A DNA stretch of 64,000 bases, taken from NCBI GenBank assembly GCA_034044135.1, contig CP139021.1, forward strand, positions 6,610,001 through 6,674,000, read 5' to 3'. Within the stretch, counting starts at the first letter, position 1, and every line of letters begins with the position of its first letter. This document shows, piece after piece, positions 25,941 through 33,770 of the stretch. The position numbers and the translations under genes are program-made. The DNA is from Flammeovirgaceae bacterium SG7u.111. GTDB lineage: Bacteria; Bacteroidota; Bacteroidia; Cytophagales; Flammeovirgaceae. Under the pieces are notes generated by a model. That model was not told where the DNA came from. It ran no database searches and worked only from the letters and a program-made list of their open reading frames with translations.

Positions 25941-27238
25941 AAAGCTTCCTCCTTTACACTTTTAAACCTTCCTTGTTTACATTTTTAGGTTCAGATAATC
26001 TGACTCAAAATCGAATTATCATGGCTTGGAAAGTAAAAACAAAAATGGAACAAAAAGTAGAATTTATTTGTGAATGGAGAACCGAAAAGTATTCCATCAC
26101 AGAACTTTGTAGGGCATTTAATATTTCTAGGCCTACTGCCTACAAGCTCATCCATCGGTATCTTAATTATGGAATTGAGGGCTTATTAGATCGTAGCACA
26201 GCACACAAAAGCCACCCTCTAAAAACTAACGATGAGGTTGTCAATAAAATCATAGAACTAAAGGAAAAACACAGGCTCTGGGGTGCTAAGAAAATCAGAA
26301 GATTGTTGTTTAACGTTTGTCTTGAAAAAGATATTCCAAGTGTGGTTACCGTTCATAAAATTCTTGCAAATCACGGATACGTTAAACCTCAAAAAAGAAT
26401 GAAGAGGATCAAACCTCTTTTCCCTATTTTTGACCCTAAACACTGTAATGAAGTTTGGTCCGCTGACTACAAAGGAAAGTTCTTGATGGGTAACAAAACC
26501 TATTGTCACCCCCTAACTATTGCAGACTCCAAAAGCAGGTTCCTATTCACTGCAAAAGGTCATTACAACGAGACATTTAAGGCTGTTAAAGCGGAGTTTA
26601 CCAAGGTTTTCAGAAAATATGGTATACCCCAACAAATCCATACAGACAACGGAAGTCCATTTGGTTCAGTCAGGGCTATTCAAAGGTTTACACAGCTCTC
26701 TTACTGGTTTATTGAACTTGGTATTTTACCCGTATTTTCTGATCCTGCACACCCAGAACAAAACGGACGACATGAACGCATGCACCGTGATTTAAAAGCC
26801 GCTTGTGCAAAACCTTCTGCCCAAGATTTAAGAGCTCAACAGCGAAGATTAAACAGCTTTGTAAAAGAGTACAATCATGTTAGACCTCATGAAGCCTTAC
26901 AAATGGAAACTCCTGCTTCTGCCCATCAATTTTCTACCCGGCCATATCCCGAAATCATCAAAGATTTTGATTACAATTCTAACCTAAAAATCATGAAGGT
27001 AACCCAAAATGGTGCTATCAGATGGAAGTCTTATCATTGGATATATTTGACCGCTGCTCTTAAAGGGAAATACGTAGGTGTTGAAGATATTGGTAACGGT
27101 ATATGGAGAGTCTTTTATCGTAACGTATTTTTAGGTTACTTTGACGAAAAGAACATTAGAGACAAACAAGTATCAATCAGATTAAGTCAGAATCTAGTGT
27201 AAACAAGGATCCTTGAACTTTGTAAACTAGGATGCTTA
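25941..27238 (+). mobile_element. IS481-like insertion sequence inside cassette 3
   Basis: Imperfect inverted ends of 41 bases (25941-25981 and 27198-27238) match at about 31 positions. Each contains two TCCT..TTTACA-type motifs, likely transposase sites. The right end overlaps the transposase stop codon. I found no clear target-site duplication, so the exact ends may be a few bases off. The element lies between the attC site 2 core and the start of the next cassette gene. Confidence 0.75.
26021..27202 (+). CDS. IS481-family-like DDE transposase
   Basis: The 393-residue protein starts at the ATG at 26021 (MAWKVKTKMEQ). It has an N-terminal HTH (ITELCRAFNISRPTAYKLI), a second HTH_29-like region and an rve integrase core. 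The catalytic triad is visible as SADYKGKF (Asp), HTDNGSPFG (Asp) and EQNGRHERMHRD (Glu). A C-terminal beta domain of about 90 residues follows. The reading frame is intact, so the element may be active. Confidence 0.9.
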   Translation: MAWKVKTKMEQKVEFICEWRTEKYSITELCRAFNISRPTAYKLIHRYLNYGIEGLLDRSTAHKSHPLKTNDEVVNKIIELKEKHRLWGAKKIRRLLFNVCLEKDIPSVVTVHKILANHGYVKPQKRMKRIKPLFPIFDPKHCNEVWSADYKGKFLMGNKTYCHPLTIADSKSRFLFTAKGHYNETFKAVKAEFTKVFRKYGIPQQIHTDNGSPFGSVRAIQRFTQLSYWFIELGILPVFSDPAHPEQNGRHERMHRDLKAACAKPSAQDLRAQQRRLNSFVKEYNHVRPHEALQMETPASAHQFSTRPYPEIIKDFDYNSNLKIMKVTQNGAIRWKSYHWIYLTAALKGKYVGVEDIGNGIWRVFYRNVFLGYFDEKNIRDKQVSIRLSQNLV

Positions 27239-27276
27239 TCCAACATTAAAAAGACCTTGATAATTTATAATACAAT

Positions 27277-28053
27277 ATGGAAGTAGTTTTAGGCTTAATT
27301 TTTTTCGTTATCTGTTTCGGTTCGATAATAACGACTTTTGTTGCCATTTTTCAGATCATAAGTAATGACTTCAATGGTTCGAAAGGACTTTGGATAATAA
27401 TTTCAATGATTGGGATTATTGGTCCTATACTGTACTTAACCAAAGGACGAAAACTGATAATTAAAAGAGACCATAAGCAAATAATTAATAAAGATGGTAG
27501 CAACTCAATAAAGCAATATTACATTGACTTAATATCTGAACTTGACACTAAGGTTAAAGTGATATTTGGAGTTTCAACCTGCCTAATAGTCTTCGGTTAC
27601 CTTATTAGAATGTTTGACCTATACTTCTTTTGGGAAAGTAAATCACTTGGATTTACTCTTCTGCTAGTATCGTTAGCAATAATTCTTAGAAAGGATATAA
27701 CTACAAGAAAGAACAAAAAACTTAAAAATATCTGGAGCCATATTGGTTTTTGGCTAATTAGTTTTATCGTATTTGTTAAGGTTTTAATGTTGGTGATTAT
27801 ACCAAACACTGATGCATATGAGGCAGCAAAGGTCTATTTGAAAAACAATAGTGACTTGAAAACTGAAATTGGAGAAGTATTAGGACATACAATTCTACCA
27901 AGTGGTAGTATTCAGACAACTACAGATTCAAATGGGACTTATGGTTCTGCGGCTATTAGCCTGATTATAAAAGGAGAAAATAAATTTATTGAACGAACGA
28001 TATATGTAAATAAATCACCTGATGAAGATTGGACAGTTGTTGCTGTTGAATAA
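27277..28053 (+). CDS. Cassette 3: membrane protein with PLDc_N-like and Coa1-like parts
   Basis: The 258-residue protein has two N-terminal membrane helices with the PLDc_N-like signature LWIIISMIGIIGPILY (about 45-62). Two or three more helices lie at about 97-175. An extracytoplasmic domain follows from about 185 (YEAAKVYLKNNSDLK ... IGEVLGHTI ... DWTVVAVE) that resembles the Coa1/Tim21-like domain annotated in Bacteroidota. A function in membrane-protein assembly would be a guess. The gene is separated from its cassette core by the IS element, which could affect its transcription. Confidence 0.6.
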   Translation: MEVVLGLIFFVICFGSIITTFVAIFQIISNDFNGSKGLWIIISMIGIIGPILYLTKGRKLIIKRDHKQIINKDGSNSIKQYYIDLISELDTKVKVIFGVSTCLIVFGYLIRMFDLYFFWESKSLGFTLLLVSLAIILRKDITTRKNKKLKNIWSHIGFWLISFIVFVKVLMLVIIPNTDAYEAAKVYLKNNSDLKTEIGEVLGHTILPSGSIQTTTDSNGTYGSAAISLIIKGENKFIERTIYVNKSPDEDWTVVAVE

Positions 28054-28063
28054 AATAAAACGA

Positions 28064-28262
28064 CACGCCAACACGGTATATAGCAAATAGGGCGTTCGGT
28101 GGTTTAAGAAAGTTCCGTGCTATTTACAAACACCGCCAAATCGTTGATTTGGCTTTTAAAAATGAATAAATTAAAAACAAAATACAACGATTTGGCTCAG
28201 AGCAAACTTGAAAGTTTATCGCTTTCTACTGCCCTACTTGCCATATACTAAACGTTGTGCGT
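28064..28262 (+). other. attC-like site 3 (cassette 3/4 junction)
   Basis: The left arm ACGCCAACACGGTATATAGC with extension AAATAGGGC (28065-28093) pairs with GCCCTACTTGCCATATAC (28231-28248) before the core AACGTTGTGC (28251-28260). It begins about a dozen bases after the cassette 3 stop codon and is about 199 bases long, the longest site in the array. Confidence 0.75.
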
Positions 28263-28287
28263 CATTTAAAAAACAAAAGAACACTTA

Positions 28288-29331
28288 ATGAAATATAGTT
28301 TAATAATCTTAACTTTTTATCTTCTAATTTCCTGTCAAACCAACGGACAGAAAAAACAAAATAACGACTCTGACTTGTCGTTAAAAATTGACTCGATTAT
28401 TAACGAACAAAAATTCAATGGAGTGATTTTGGTTTCCGCAGACTCAATAGACATTTATTCTAAAGCAATTGGTTTTTCGAATTTGGAAAACGAAACTAAA
28501 CTTAATATAAACGACCAATTTGTAATAGGTTCTATAAGCAAACAGATTACAGCTGTATTGGTTTTGAGAGAATATGATAAGGGAAATCTTGAACTTGACG
28601 ATTCTATTGGGAAGTACTTAACCCAAATAGAGCAACCTTGGACAAAAGAAGTAACCATTCATCACTTGTTGACCCACACACACGGAATTGTTGACTTAAA
28701 CAAACCTTTGGAATTTGAGCAAGGTTCGCAATTTCATTATTCCCAATTGGGATATGAACTGCTTGCTCAAATCCTTGAAAAGGTTACTGAGAAATCTTTT
28801 GAACAATTATCGACCGACCTTTTTGAAAATTATGGACTTAAAAATACATTTCATCCAAACAACAAAAAATACGGGCACCTAGTAAAAGGCTATGAAGAAA
28901 ACGAAAATAGGATTTTGGTTTTTGCTGAAAATAGTTTAGACAATTATGTTCCTGCTGGTAGTTTCATATCAAATGCATCTGACCTAAAAAAATGGAACGA
29001 AAATTTATATTCGGGTAAGTTGGTTAAGAAAGAAACTCTGAAATTAATGACAACTAAATACGCAACTCGAACCCACCCGATTTTTGAAACGGTTGAATAT
29101 GGATATGGACTACTTTTTAAAGACGAGGAACAAAATATTCAAGTTGGTGCATTGGGTTATGCACCTGGATTTGTATCTGCTTGCTATCATTATCCAAAAG
29201 AAAATATGAACCTTATTGTTTTGGAAAATACTGCAAACAATCTTGATGACTTTAGACAGACATTTAAGGTACATACAGAAATTATGGAATTGATAAAAAA
29301 ACGAACGCACAACAATGTATATAAAAAATAG
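28288..29331 (+). CDS. Cassette 4: serine hydrolase of the beta-lactamase family, lipoprotein
   Basis: The 347-residue protein starts at the ATG at 28288 with a lipoprotein signal (LIILTFYLLISC, Cys at 16). Catalytic motifs are SISK (nucleophile Ser-Lys, near residue 75) and YSQ (FHYSQLGYE). It belongs to the same superfamily as cassettes 2 and 5 but is clearly a different sequence. The last codons of the gene overlap the left arm of attC site 4, so the recombination site is partly coding. Substrate unknown; cell-wall peptide or ester hydrolysis is the family norm. Confidence 0.78.
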   Translation: MKYSLIILTFYLLISCQTNGQKKQNNDSDLSLKIDSIINEQKFNGVILVSADSIDIYSKAIGFSNLENETKLNINDQFVIGSISKQITAVLVLREYDKGNLELDDSIGKYLTQIEQPWTKEVTIHHLLTHTHGIVDLNKPLEFEQGSQFHYSQLGYELLAQILEKVTEKSFEQLSTDLFENYGLKNTFHPNNKKYGHLVKGYEENENRILVFAENSLDNYVPAGSFISNASDLKKWNENLYSGKLVKKETLKLMTTKYATRTHPIFETVEYGYGLLFKDEEQNIQVGALGYAPGFVSACYHYPKENMNLIVLENTANNLDDFRQTFKVHTEIMELIKKRTHNNVYKK

Positions 29332-29439
29332 ACTAAACAGTAATAAAATTAAAGCTTTTTGCTCTTGTCAAAATTTGTACTTAACTGAAAATTTAGTTCT
29401 TCTAAATCGCCTACTTTTCATATACTAAACGTTGTGTGC
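29307..29439 (+). other. attC-like site 4 (cassette 4/5 junction)
   Basis: The left arm GCACAACAATGTATATAAAA with its extension to TAG (29307-29331) pairs with CTACTTTTCATATAC (29411-29425) before AAACGTTGTGTGC (29428-29440). It overlaps the 3' end of the cassette 4 gene. Confidence 0.75.
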
Positions 29440-29461
29440 AATTAGAAAAAACAAAAAAGCT

Positions 29462-30517
29462 TTGACAAAAAATATAATAAAAATACTTCTAGTACTTGTT
29501 ACTTTTTCAATAATTAGCTGTAAACAAAAGAAAGAATTCAAGAATGGAAGCACTAAGGAAATTGTTGAATACTTTGCTAATGAATTTTTGGATGACGATA
29601 GAATTCATTCGGTTTCTATTGCGCTTTATAATAATGGAAAAGAATCTACATTCCATTTTGGAGAGCAAAATCCAAACAAGAAAAACCCACCAACTGACTC
29701 TACTCTTTATGAATTGGCTTCTGTAACTAAAACCTTTACTGGAACAATGGTTGCTAAAGCCGTTCTTGATGGCAAAATTTCGCTTGATGATGATATCAGG
29801 GATTATTTACCACAAGAATATTCCAATTTCCAATATGATAGAGAAAAAGTCACTATTAAAGATATTATTACACACACAGGTGGTTTCCCTAATTTCCCAC
29901 CTGCTGGAGAAAACAAGAAAGCATTTTGGAATGGATTGCATCAAGTAGAAATTAGCTCAAAACCTGGAACGGAATTCCACTATTCAAATACTGCGCCTGA
30001 AATAGCTGCGTACATTCTTGAAAAAGCTTATGGAATTCCATACCAAGAACTTATTGAGGAATATATCTTAAAACCGAACCAAATGATAGACACCAAATTT
30101 GTCCTCAATGCAAAAGATAAAAATTTGTTGATACAAGGCTACAACGGTGAGAAAGAACCGCAAGAGCATTATCAAAACAATCTTTGGGGTGGAATTGCAG
30201 GAATTCACTCAAACACAAGTGATTTAATAAAGTATATCAAATATCATTTGAATGAATCAATACCAGAAATTGAAGAATCTCACAAGAATTTCTTCAGCAC
30301 CCAATACGATTTTGATATAGGATATCATTGGAATATCGTAGAAATAGAAAATGAAGTTTGCTATCGTCACCATGGCGGAATTTGGGGAATGCAGAATTGG
30401 CTTATGGTATTTCCAAAATCTAACATTGGAATTGCTGTTTTATCGAACGCAAGTTTTGAAGGCATAGATGATAAACTTGAAAAATTAGCTCTGAATATTA
30501 AAAGAGGAATAAAATAA
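29462..30517 (+). CDS. Cassette 5: second identical copy of the lipoprotein serine hydrolase
   Basis: The predicted protein is residue-for-residue the same as that of 23936-24991, again with a TTG start (29462), lipobox, SVTK, YSN and HHGG motifs. The frame is also open back into the attC core. Exact identity over about 1.06 kb shows recent duplication of the cassette or gene conversion between the two copies. Two copies may raise dosage. Confidence 0.8.
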   Translation: MTKNIIKILLVLVTFSIISCKQKKEFKNGSTKEIVEYFANEFLDDDRIHSVSIALYNNGKESTFHFGEQNPNKKNPPTDSTLYELASVTKTFTGTMVAKAVLDGKISLDDDIRDYLPQEYSNFQYDREKVTIKDIITHTGGFPNFPPAGENKKAFWNGLHQVEISSKPGTEFHYSNTAPEIAAYILEKAYGIPYQELIEEYILKPNQMIDTKFVLNAKDKNLLIQGYNGEKEPQEHYQNNLWGGIAGIHSNTSDLIKYIKYHLNESIPEIEESHKNFFSTQYDFDIGYHWNIVEIENEVCYRHHGGIWGMQNWLMVFPKSNIGIAVLSNASFEGIDDKLEKLALNIKRGIK

Positions 30518-31381
30518 CTGCACACAATCGAGTAGGCGGCCGTGAGCCATAAGCCCACGGTGCACCTCACTAGGCGTGCCCCTGGAACGCCAGCCCGGTC
30601 CACCACCCAGCGTACGGACTAGGCGTCCCCGATCTCGTACTGGGCGGTTCGTCAAGCATAGCATAGTCGCTCTTTACACCAACTATGCCTTTGCCGTAGT
30701 TTAAGATAGGGCTAGCTTAGCCTCCCTATCGAATTTTGGGCAACTTAACGTTCAGCCCTTCGTCAACCCGTGAGAACTCCGAGTCTTCCATCGGCTCTTT
30801 TCCCGTTGACTACTATGACCTCTGCCGGCAGGCGTCCCTGTGACTTCTCAACTTCGTTTCCAGAATCCCCTCCCCTACAACCTGGCTCATCGCTAAAATT
30901 GTCTACTAGACAATTTCTTTACGCTCTGCCCTCTCGGTAAGGTGGATATCCCGCTGCCACGGTGGCTTGTATCTATCCCCGCTGGATCTACTATTTCGGC
31001 ACTGTCCCCAATCGAAATCAGGGCTTTGGACTTCGGCAGCATGTGGTACCTCATCCGGCGGGGACGCCCAGTTCTGATAGCCTCTGTATCCAGTTCCTCA
31101 CTTCGTGATGTCCTTTCGAACTCCCGTTCTCAGGAATGTCAGTACAGATACCGCAGTCTGGCCGCTTCGGCGGTCCGATTACTTCAGTCCTTGGGTCGCC
31201 CCAAGCAACCTTGCCACTTGCTTTGCTTCGGGTACGACTCCCGCGCATACGGGTCGGGGACGCCCAGTCTTTCACCCTTTGGAACACTCAAGTTCATGAG
31301 CTATATTCACCATTCAAGGCGCACACACGGTGTATAGTGCATACCCTTCGGGATACGCACCATACACAGAACGTTGGGCTT
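30518..31381 (+). other. attC-like site 5, interrupted by a group II intron
   Basis: With the intron removed the left arm reads TGCACACAACACGGTGTATA then GTGCATACCC. It pairs through a TTCG tetraloop with GGATACGCACCATACAC before AACGTTGGGC (31370-31379). It is a very compact hairpin compared with sites 1-4. Confidence 0.72.
30527..31324 (-). mobile_element. ORF-less group II intron, copy 2
   Basis: This 798-nt near-copy of the intron at 25001-25800 has the same GTGCGCC start and CCTACTCGAT end. Compared with copy 1 it lacks one base just after domain V (GGTGGTGGACC for GGTGGTGTGACC), lacks one base further upstream, and differs in a small cluster (GTTGACTACTATGAC on the + strand). The domain V/VI junction change could impair splicing. 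Confidence 0.76.
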
Positions 31382-31451
31382 CATGCAGGAATAATACCCA
31401 AAGAATACGATATGTAATTTGAGTATATTTGTGTTTAAATAGTTTGAATAA

Positions 31452-32213
31452 ATGAGAATAACAGAAAGAAGATATTTAGACACATATAAGCATTCAATTG
31501 GAGGTGAAGTTTCTCTATTGATAAAGGGTTTTGATTTTTCAGAGAATAGTGGAGGATTTGAATATTTGACAAAGTCCTCAGCAGTTTATTCATCAAATAT
31601 TGAAGGAAATAGTATTGACTTAAATTCTTTCATGAATTATGAACTGAATAAGGATAAATTCAAGGTAGGAAAAGAAATCGAAGAAATTCAAGATTTGATT
31701 GAAGCTTATGAATTTGCGCAAAACAACAAATTGAATGAGAAAAACTTATTGACTTGTCATAAAATATTTTCAGACACATTATTGATCAGAAGTAAAAGAG
31801 GAAAGTATAGAATTGAACAGGTTGGTGTTTTTGGAAAATCTGGATTAGCATATATGGCAGTTGAACCTGAACTTGTTGCTAAAGAAATGAATATGCTTTT
31901 TGAGGACATTAATGAATTATTAGAATCAGAACTTGACGAAATTGAAGTCTTTTATTTTGCATCTTTAATACATTTACGATTTGCTCATATTCATCCATTT
32001 CGGGACGGAAATGGTAGAGCAGCTCGACTTATAGAAAAATGGTTTGTTTCAGAAAAATTAGGACGTGATTTTTGGAAAATACCTTCAGAAGAATTCTATA
32101 AAAAGAATCAAGCAAGATATTATGAAACCATTAATCTAGGAGTCAATTTTTATGAATTGAATTATGATAGATGTATTGGATTTTTAGAAATGTTACCAAA
32201 TTGCCTGAAATAA
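31452..32213 (+). CDS. Cassette 6: Fic-domain AMP-transferase-like protein, class II
   Basis: The 253-residue protein has the Fic active-site motif HPFRDGNGRAAR from residue 181 (catalytic His). An N-terminal inhibitory helix motif SSNIEG (residues 47-52) fits the S/TxxxEG/N rule, making it a self-inhibited class II Fic enzyme. Such proteins AMPylate, or deAMPylate, target proteins. No antitoxin gene is next to it, consistent with the built-in inhibitor. It starts at ATG 31452, 72 bases after the attC core. A/T-rich codon use matches the other cassettes. Confidence 0.85.
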   Translation: MRITERRYLDTYKHSIGGEVSLLIKGFDFSENSGGFEYLTKSSAVYSSNIEGNSIDLNSFMNYELNKDKFKVGKEIEEIQDLIEAYEFAQNNKLNEKNLLTCHKIFSDTLLIRSKRGKYRIEQVGVFGKSGLAYMAVEPELVAKEMNMLFEDINELLESELDEIEVFYFASLIHLRFAHIHPFRDGNGRAARLIEKWFVSEKLGRDFWKIPSEEFYKKNQARYYETINLGVNFYELNYDRCIGFLEMLPNCLK

Positions 32214-32214
32214 A

Positions 32215-32239
32215 GTACAACACGACATAATACAAAGAA
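32215..32239 (+). other. Left half of a sixth attC-like site, truncated
   Basis: GTACAACACGACATAATACAAAG starts two bases after the Fic stop codon and resembles the left arms of sites 1-5 (CAAC box, then TA-rich arm). No matching GTTG core is found before or after the IS110 element, so the array appears truncated here. Confidence 0.5.
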
Positions 32240-32291
32240 ACATCTCACTGGAGGCGAGCATCCACCCGATCCACCCCACTACTCTTATGGT

Positions 32292-33299
32292 TTAAACAAG
32301 GGAATGCGTATAAATTTTTTCATATTTCCTGTTTTGGTTAATGACCGCAAAGATGCGGTGGACGAGCTTTGATCGGATGGCGTTTATGACGGACATCTTG
32401 TGCTTGCCCTCCTCCACTTTGCGGTCGTAATATTTTCGCAGCTCCCCCTTTGTCCTCAGGGTGGAGAGTGCCGCCATGTGGAATATTTTCTTCAGGTCCT
32501 TGTTGGCTTTTTGCGAGACCTTGTTGCGTGAGCGGATGCTGCTGCCCGACACGTACCTGAACGGGGCGCAGCCGATGTGGCAGGCAAACTTCTTGGGGTC
32601 GTCAAATTTCTGGAAGTTTTCCGTGGCCACTATCGTGGCGATGGCCGTCTGCTTTCCCACGCCCTCCACGGAGACGATCTTGTCGAAACTGTCCTTGATG
32701 TCCGGGTCGTCCTCTATCAACTGGGCTATCTGTTCCTCTATCTCCTCGACCGTTTTTTTATAGAGGGCGATGAGCTTCTTCACCCTCTTTTCTTTTTCCT
32801 TGAAATACTCTTTGTCCAGAAACCCTTTCTCCTGTTTTAGCTGCCCTTTGTATTTCGAGAGATCCTTCATGGCAAGTTCCCGCTCAGAGGACAAAAGCTT
32901 TAACTTATTGATAGTCTTGGGTGTAGGCTTTACCAATCTTGCCTTGTCGGCGAACCGCTTGGCATAGCCGGCGATCCTCTCGGCATCCACCTTGTCGTCC
33001 TTTCCCCTTGTCATTCCCTGCGAGCGGGAGATGGAATAAGGTGATTCCATCCAGAGGCAAAGCCCCAGGTCCAGGGACACTTCCATCAGCTTGTTGCCGA
33101 ACTGTCCTGTGTGCTCGGCACATAGCAAGGTGTCTTCTTTGCCTAGCCCGTGCTCCCTGAACAGGGACTTGAGCCCTTTGCCCAGGGCTTTCCCGTCGTT
33201 GTCCCATTTGAGGTTGACAAGCTCTCCATGTTCGGCCAAGAGGGCCAGGTCGATGGTGTCTTTGCTGATGTCGATGCCGATAAAGTTTTTAAATTCCAT
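32292..33299 (-). CDS. IS110-family DEDD transposase
   Basis: The 335-residue protein starts at the ATG at 33299 (MEFKNFIGIDISKDTID). It has the RuvC-like DEDD N-terminal domain (GIDISK, CAEHTG, KDDKVDAERIA), a coiled-coil middle, and the C-terminal transposase_20 domain with SVEGVGKQTA and GCAPFRYVSGSS carrying the serine nucleophile region. The frame is intact. IS110 enzymes act with a structured guide ('bridge') RNA made from the element's non-coding end. Confidence 0.92.
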   Translation of the reverse strand: MEFKNFIGIDISKDTIDLALLAEHGELVNLKWDNDGKALGKGLKSLFREHGLGKEDTLLCAEHTGQFGNKLMEVSLDLGLCLWMESPYSISRSQGMTRGKDDKVDAERIAGYAKRFADKARLVKPTPKTINKLKLLSSERELAMKDLSKYKGQLKQEKGFLDKEYFKEKEKRVKKLIALYKKTVEEIEEQIAQLIEDDPDIKDSFDKIVSVEGVGKQTAIATIVATENFQKFDDPKKFACHIGCAPFRYVSGSSIRSRNKVSQKANKDLKKIFHMAALSTLRTKGELRKYYDRKVEEGKHKMSVINAIRSKLVHRIFAVINQNRKYEKIYTHSLV

Positions 33300-33540
33300 G
33301 GTTATCCGTATTTTTATGTTGGACAAAAAACCTAGAGGCCAAGGACCTGGTGCGTAGCCTAACTACCTTAACGGTGGCAAACTCTTATACAGGCCTGGGC
33401 ACGGGAGGGGACACGGGCATCCAGCAGTGGGATGAATCTTGTTCGTGGAGCGAGTTGAGTCGCCCATGCCCCCCTTGGCCAAAAGGAAATTAAGGTTTTA
33501 CAATTAAACACAATCCTTCGAATAATACAACTGCACAAAT
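33300..33540 (-). ncRNA. Candidate bridge RNA region of the IS110 element
   Basis: In IS110-group elements the guide RNA lies between the element end and the transposase start. Here that segment is GC-rich and rich in potential stems, for example GGCCAAGG...CCTTGGCC (33338-33345 with 33475-33482 on the + strand), in contrast to the AT-rich flanks. Loop positions and guide sequences were not resolved by eye. Confidence 0.5.
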
Positions 33541-33770
33541 CTAAGGTGGGGCGAGCATCCGCTCGACCCAAACAAGATAGCAATTGAAAACAGAAAACTA
33601 TTATTGAAAAGCCATATCATCTTTTAGGACAGATGGGAGGTCTGCATATTTAAATCAATACCTCAAAAGTCCGAGCGGAGGCTCAATGTCGTCAACTTAA
33701 GAATATTTCTGAAAGTTCAGCGAAACGCTGAAGATCGTTTTAAACTTGAAAGCGAAATAATAAATAACTA

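Larger units (their letters stand above)
29427..31324 (+). repeat. 1.9-kb direct repeat, copy 2
   Basis: This repeats 23901-25800. It carries the second hydrolase gene and the second intron. The right-hand half of the following attC site is unrelated to that of copy 1. Confidence 0.9.
32275..33548 (-). mobile_element. IS110-family insertion sequence
   Basis: The element comprises a DEDD transposase gene and about 240 bases of structured non-coding DNA upstream of it on the minus strand, framed by two copies of the GCGAGCATCC motif. IS110 elements lack long inverted ends, so the borders given are estimates set by the flanking motif. It sits where the cassette array ends. Confidence 0.65.

Noticed and set aside
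25933-25945. Target-site duplication of the IS481-like element
   Set aside because: The sequences outside 25941 and 27238 show no convincing direct repeat, so none is annotated.
23936-30517. Calling the cassette hydrolases antibiotic-resistance beta-lactamases
   Set aside because: Only superfamily motifs are present (SxxK, YxN/YxQ, HxGG); the superfamily includes many esterases and peptidases, and nothing in the sequence proves drug hydrolysis.
32461-33357. ORFs on the + strand opposite the IS110 transposase
   Set aside because: Shadows of the GC-rich transposase gene and of the non-coding end; no domain similarity.
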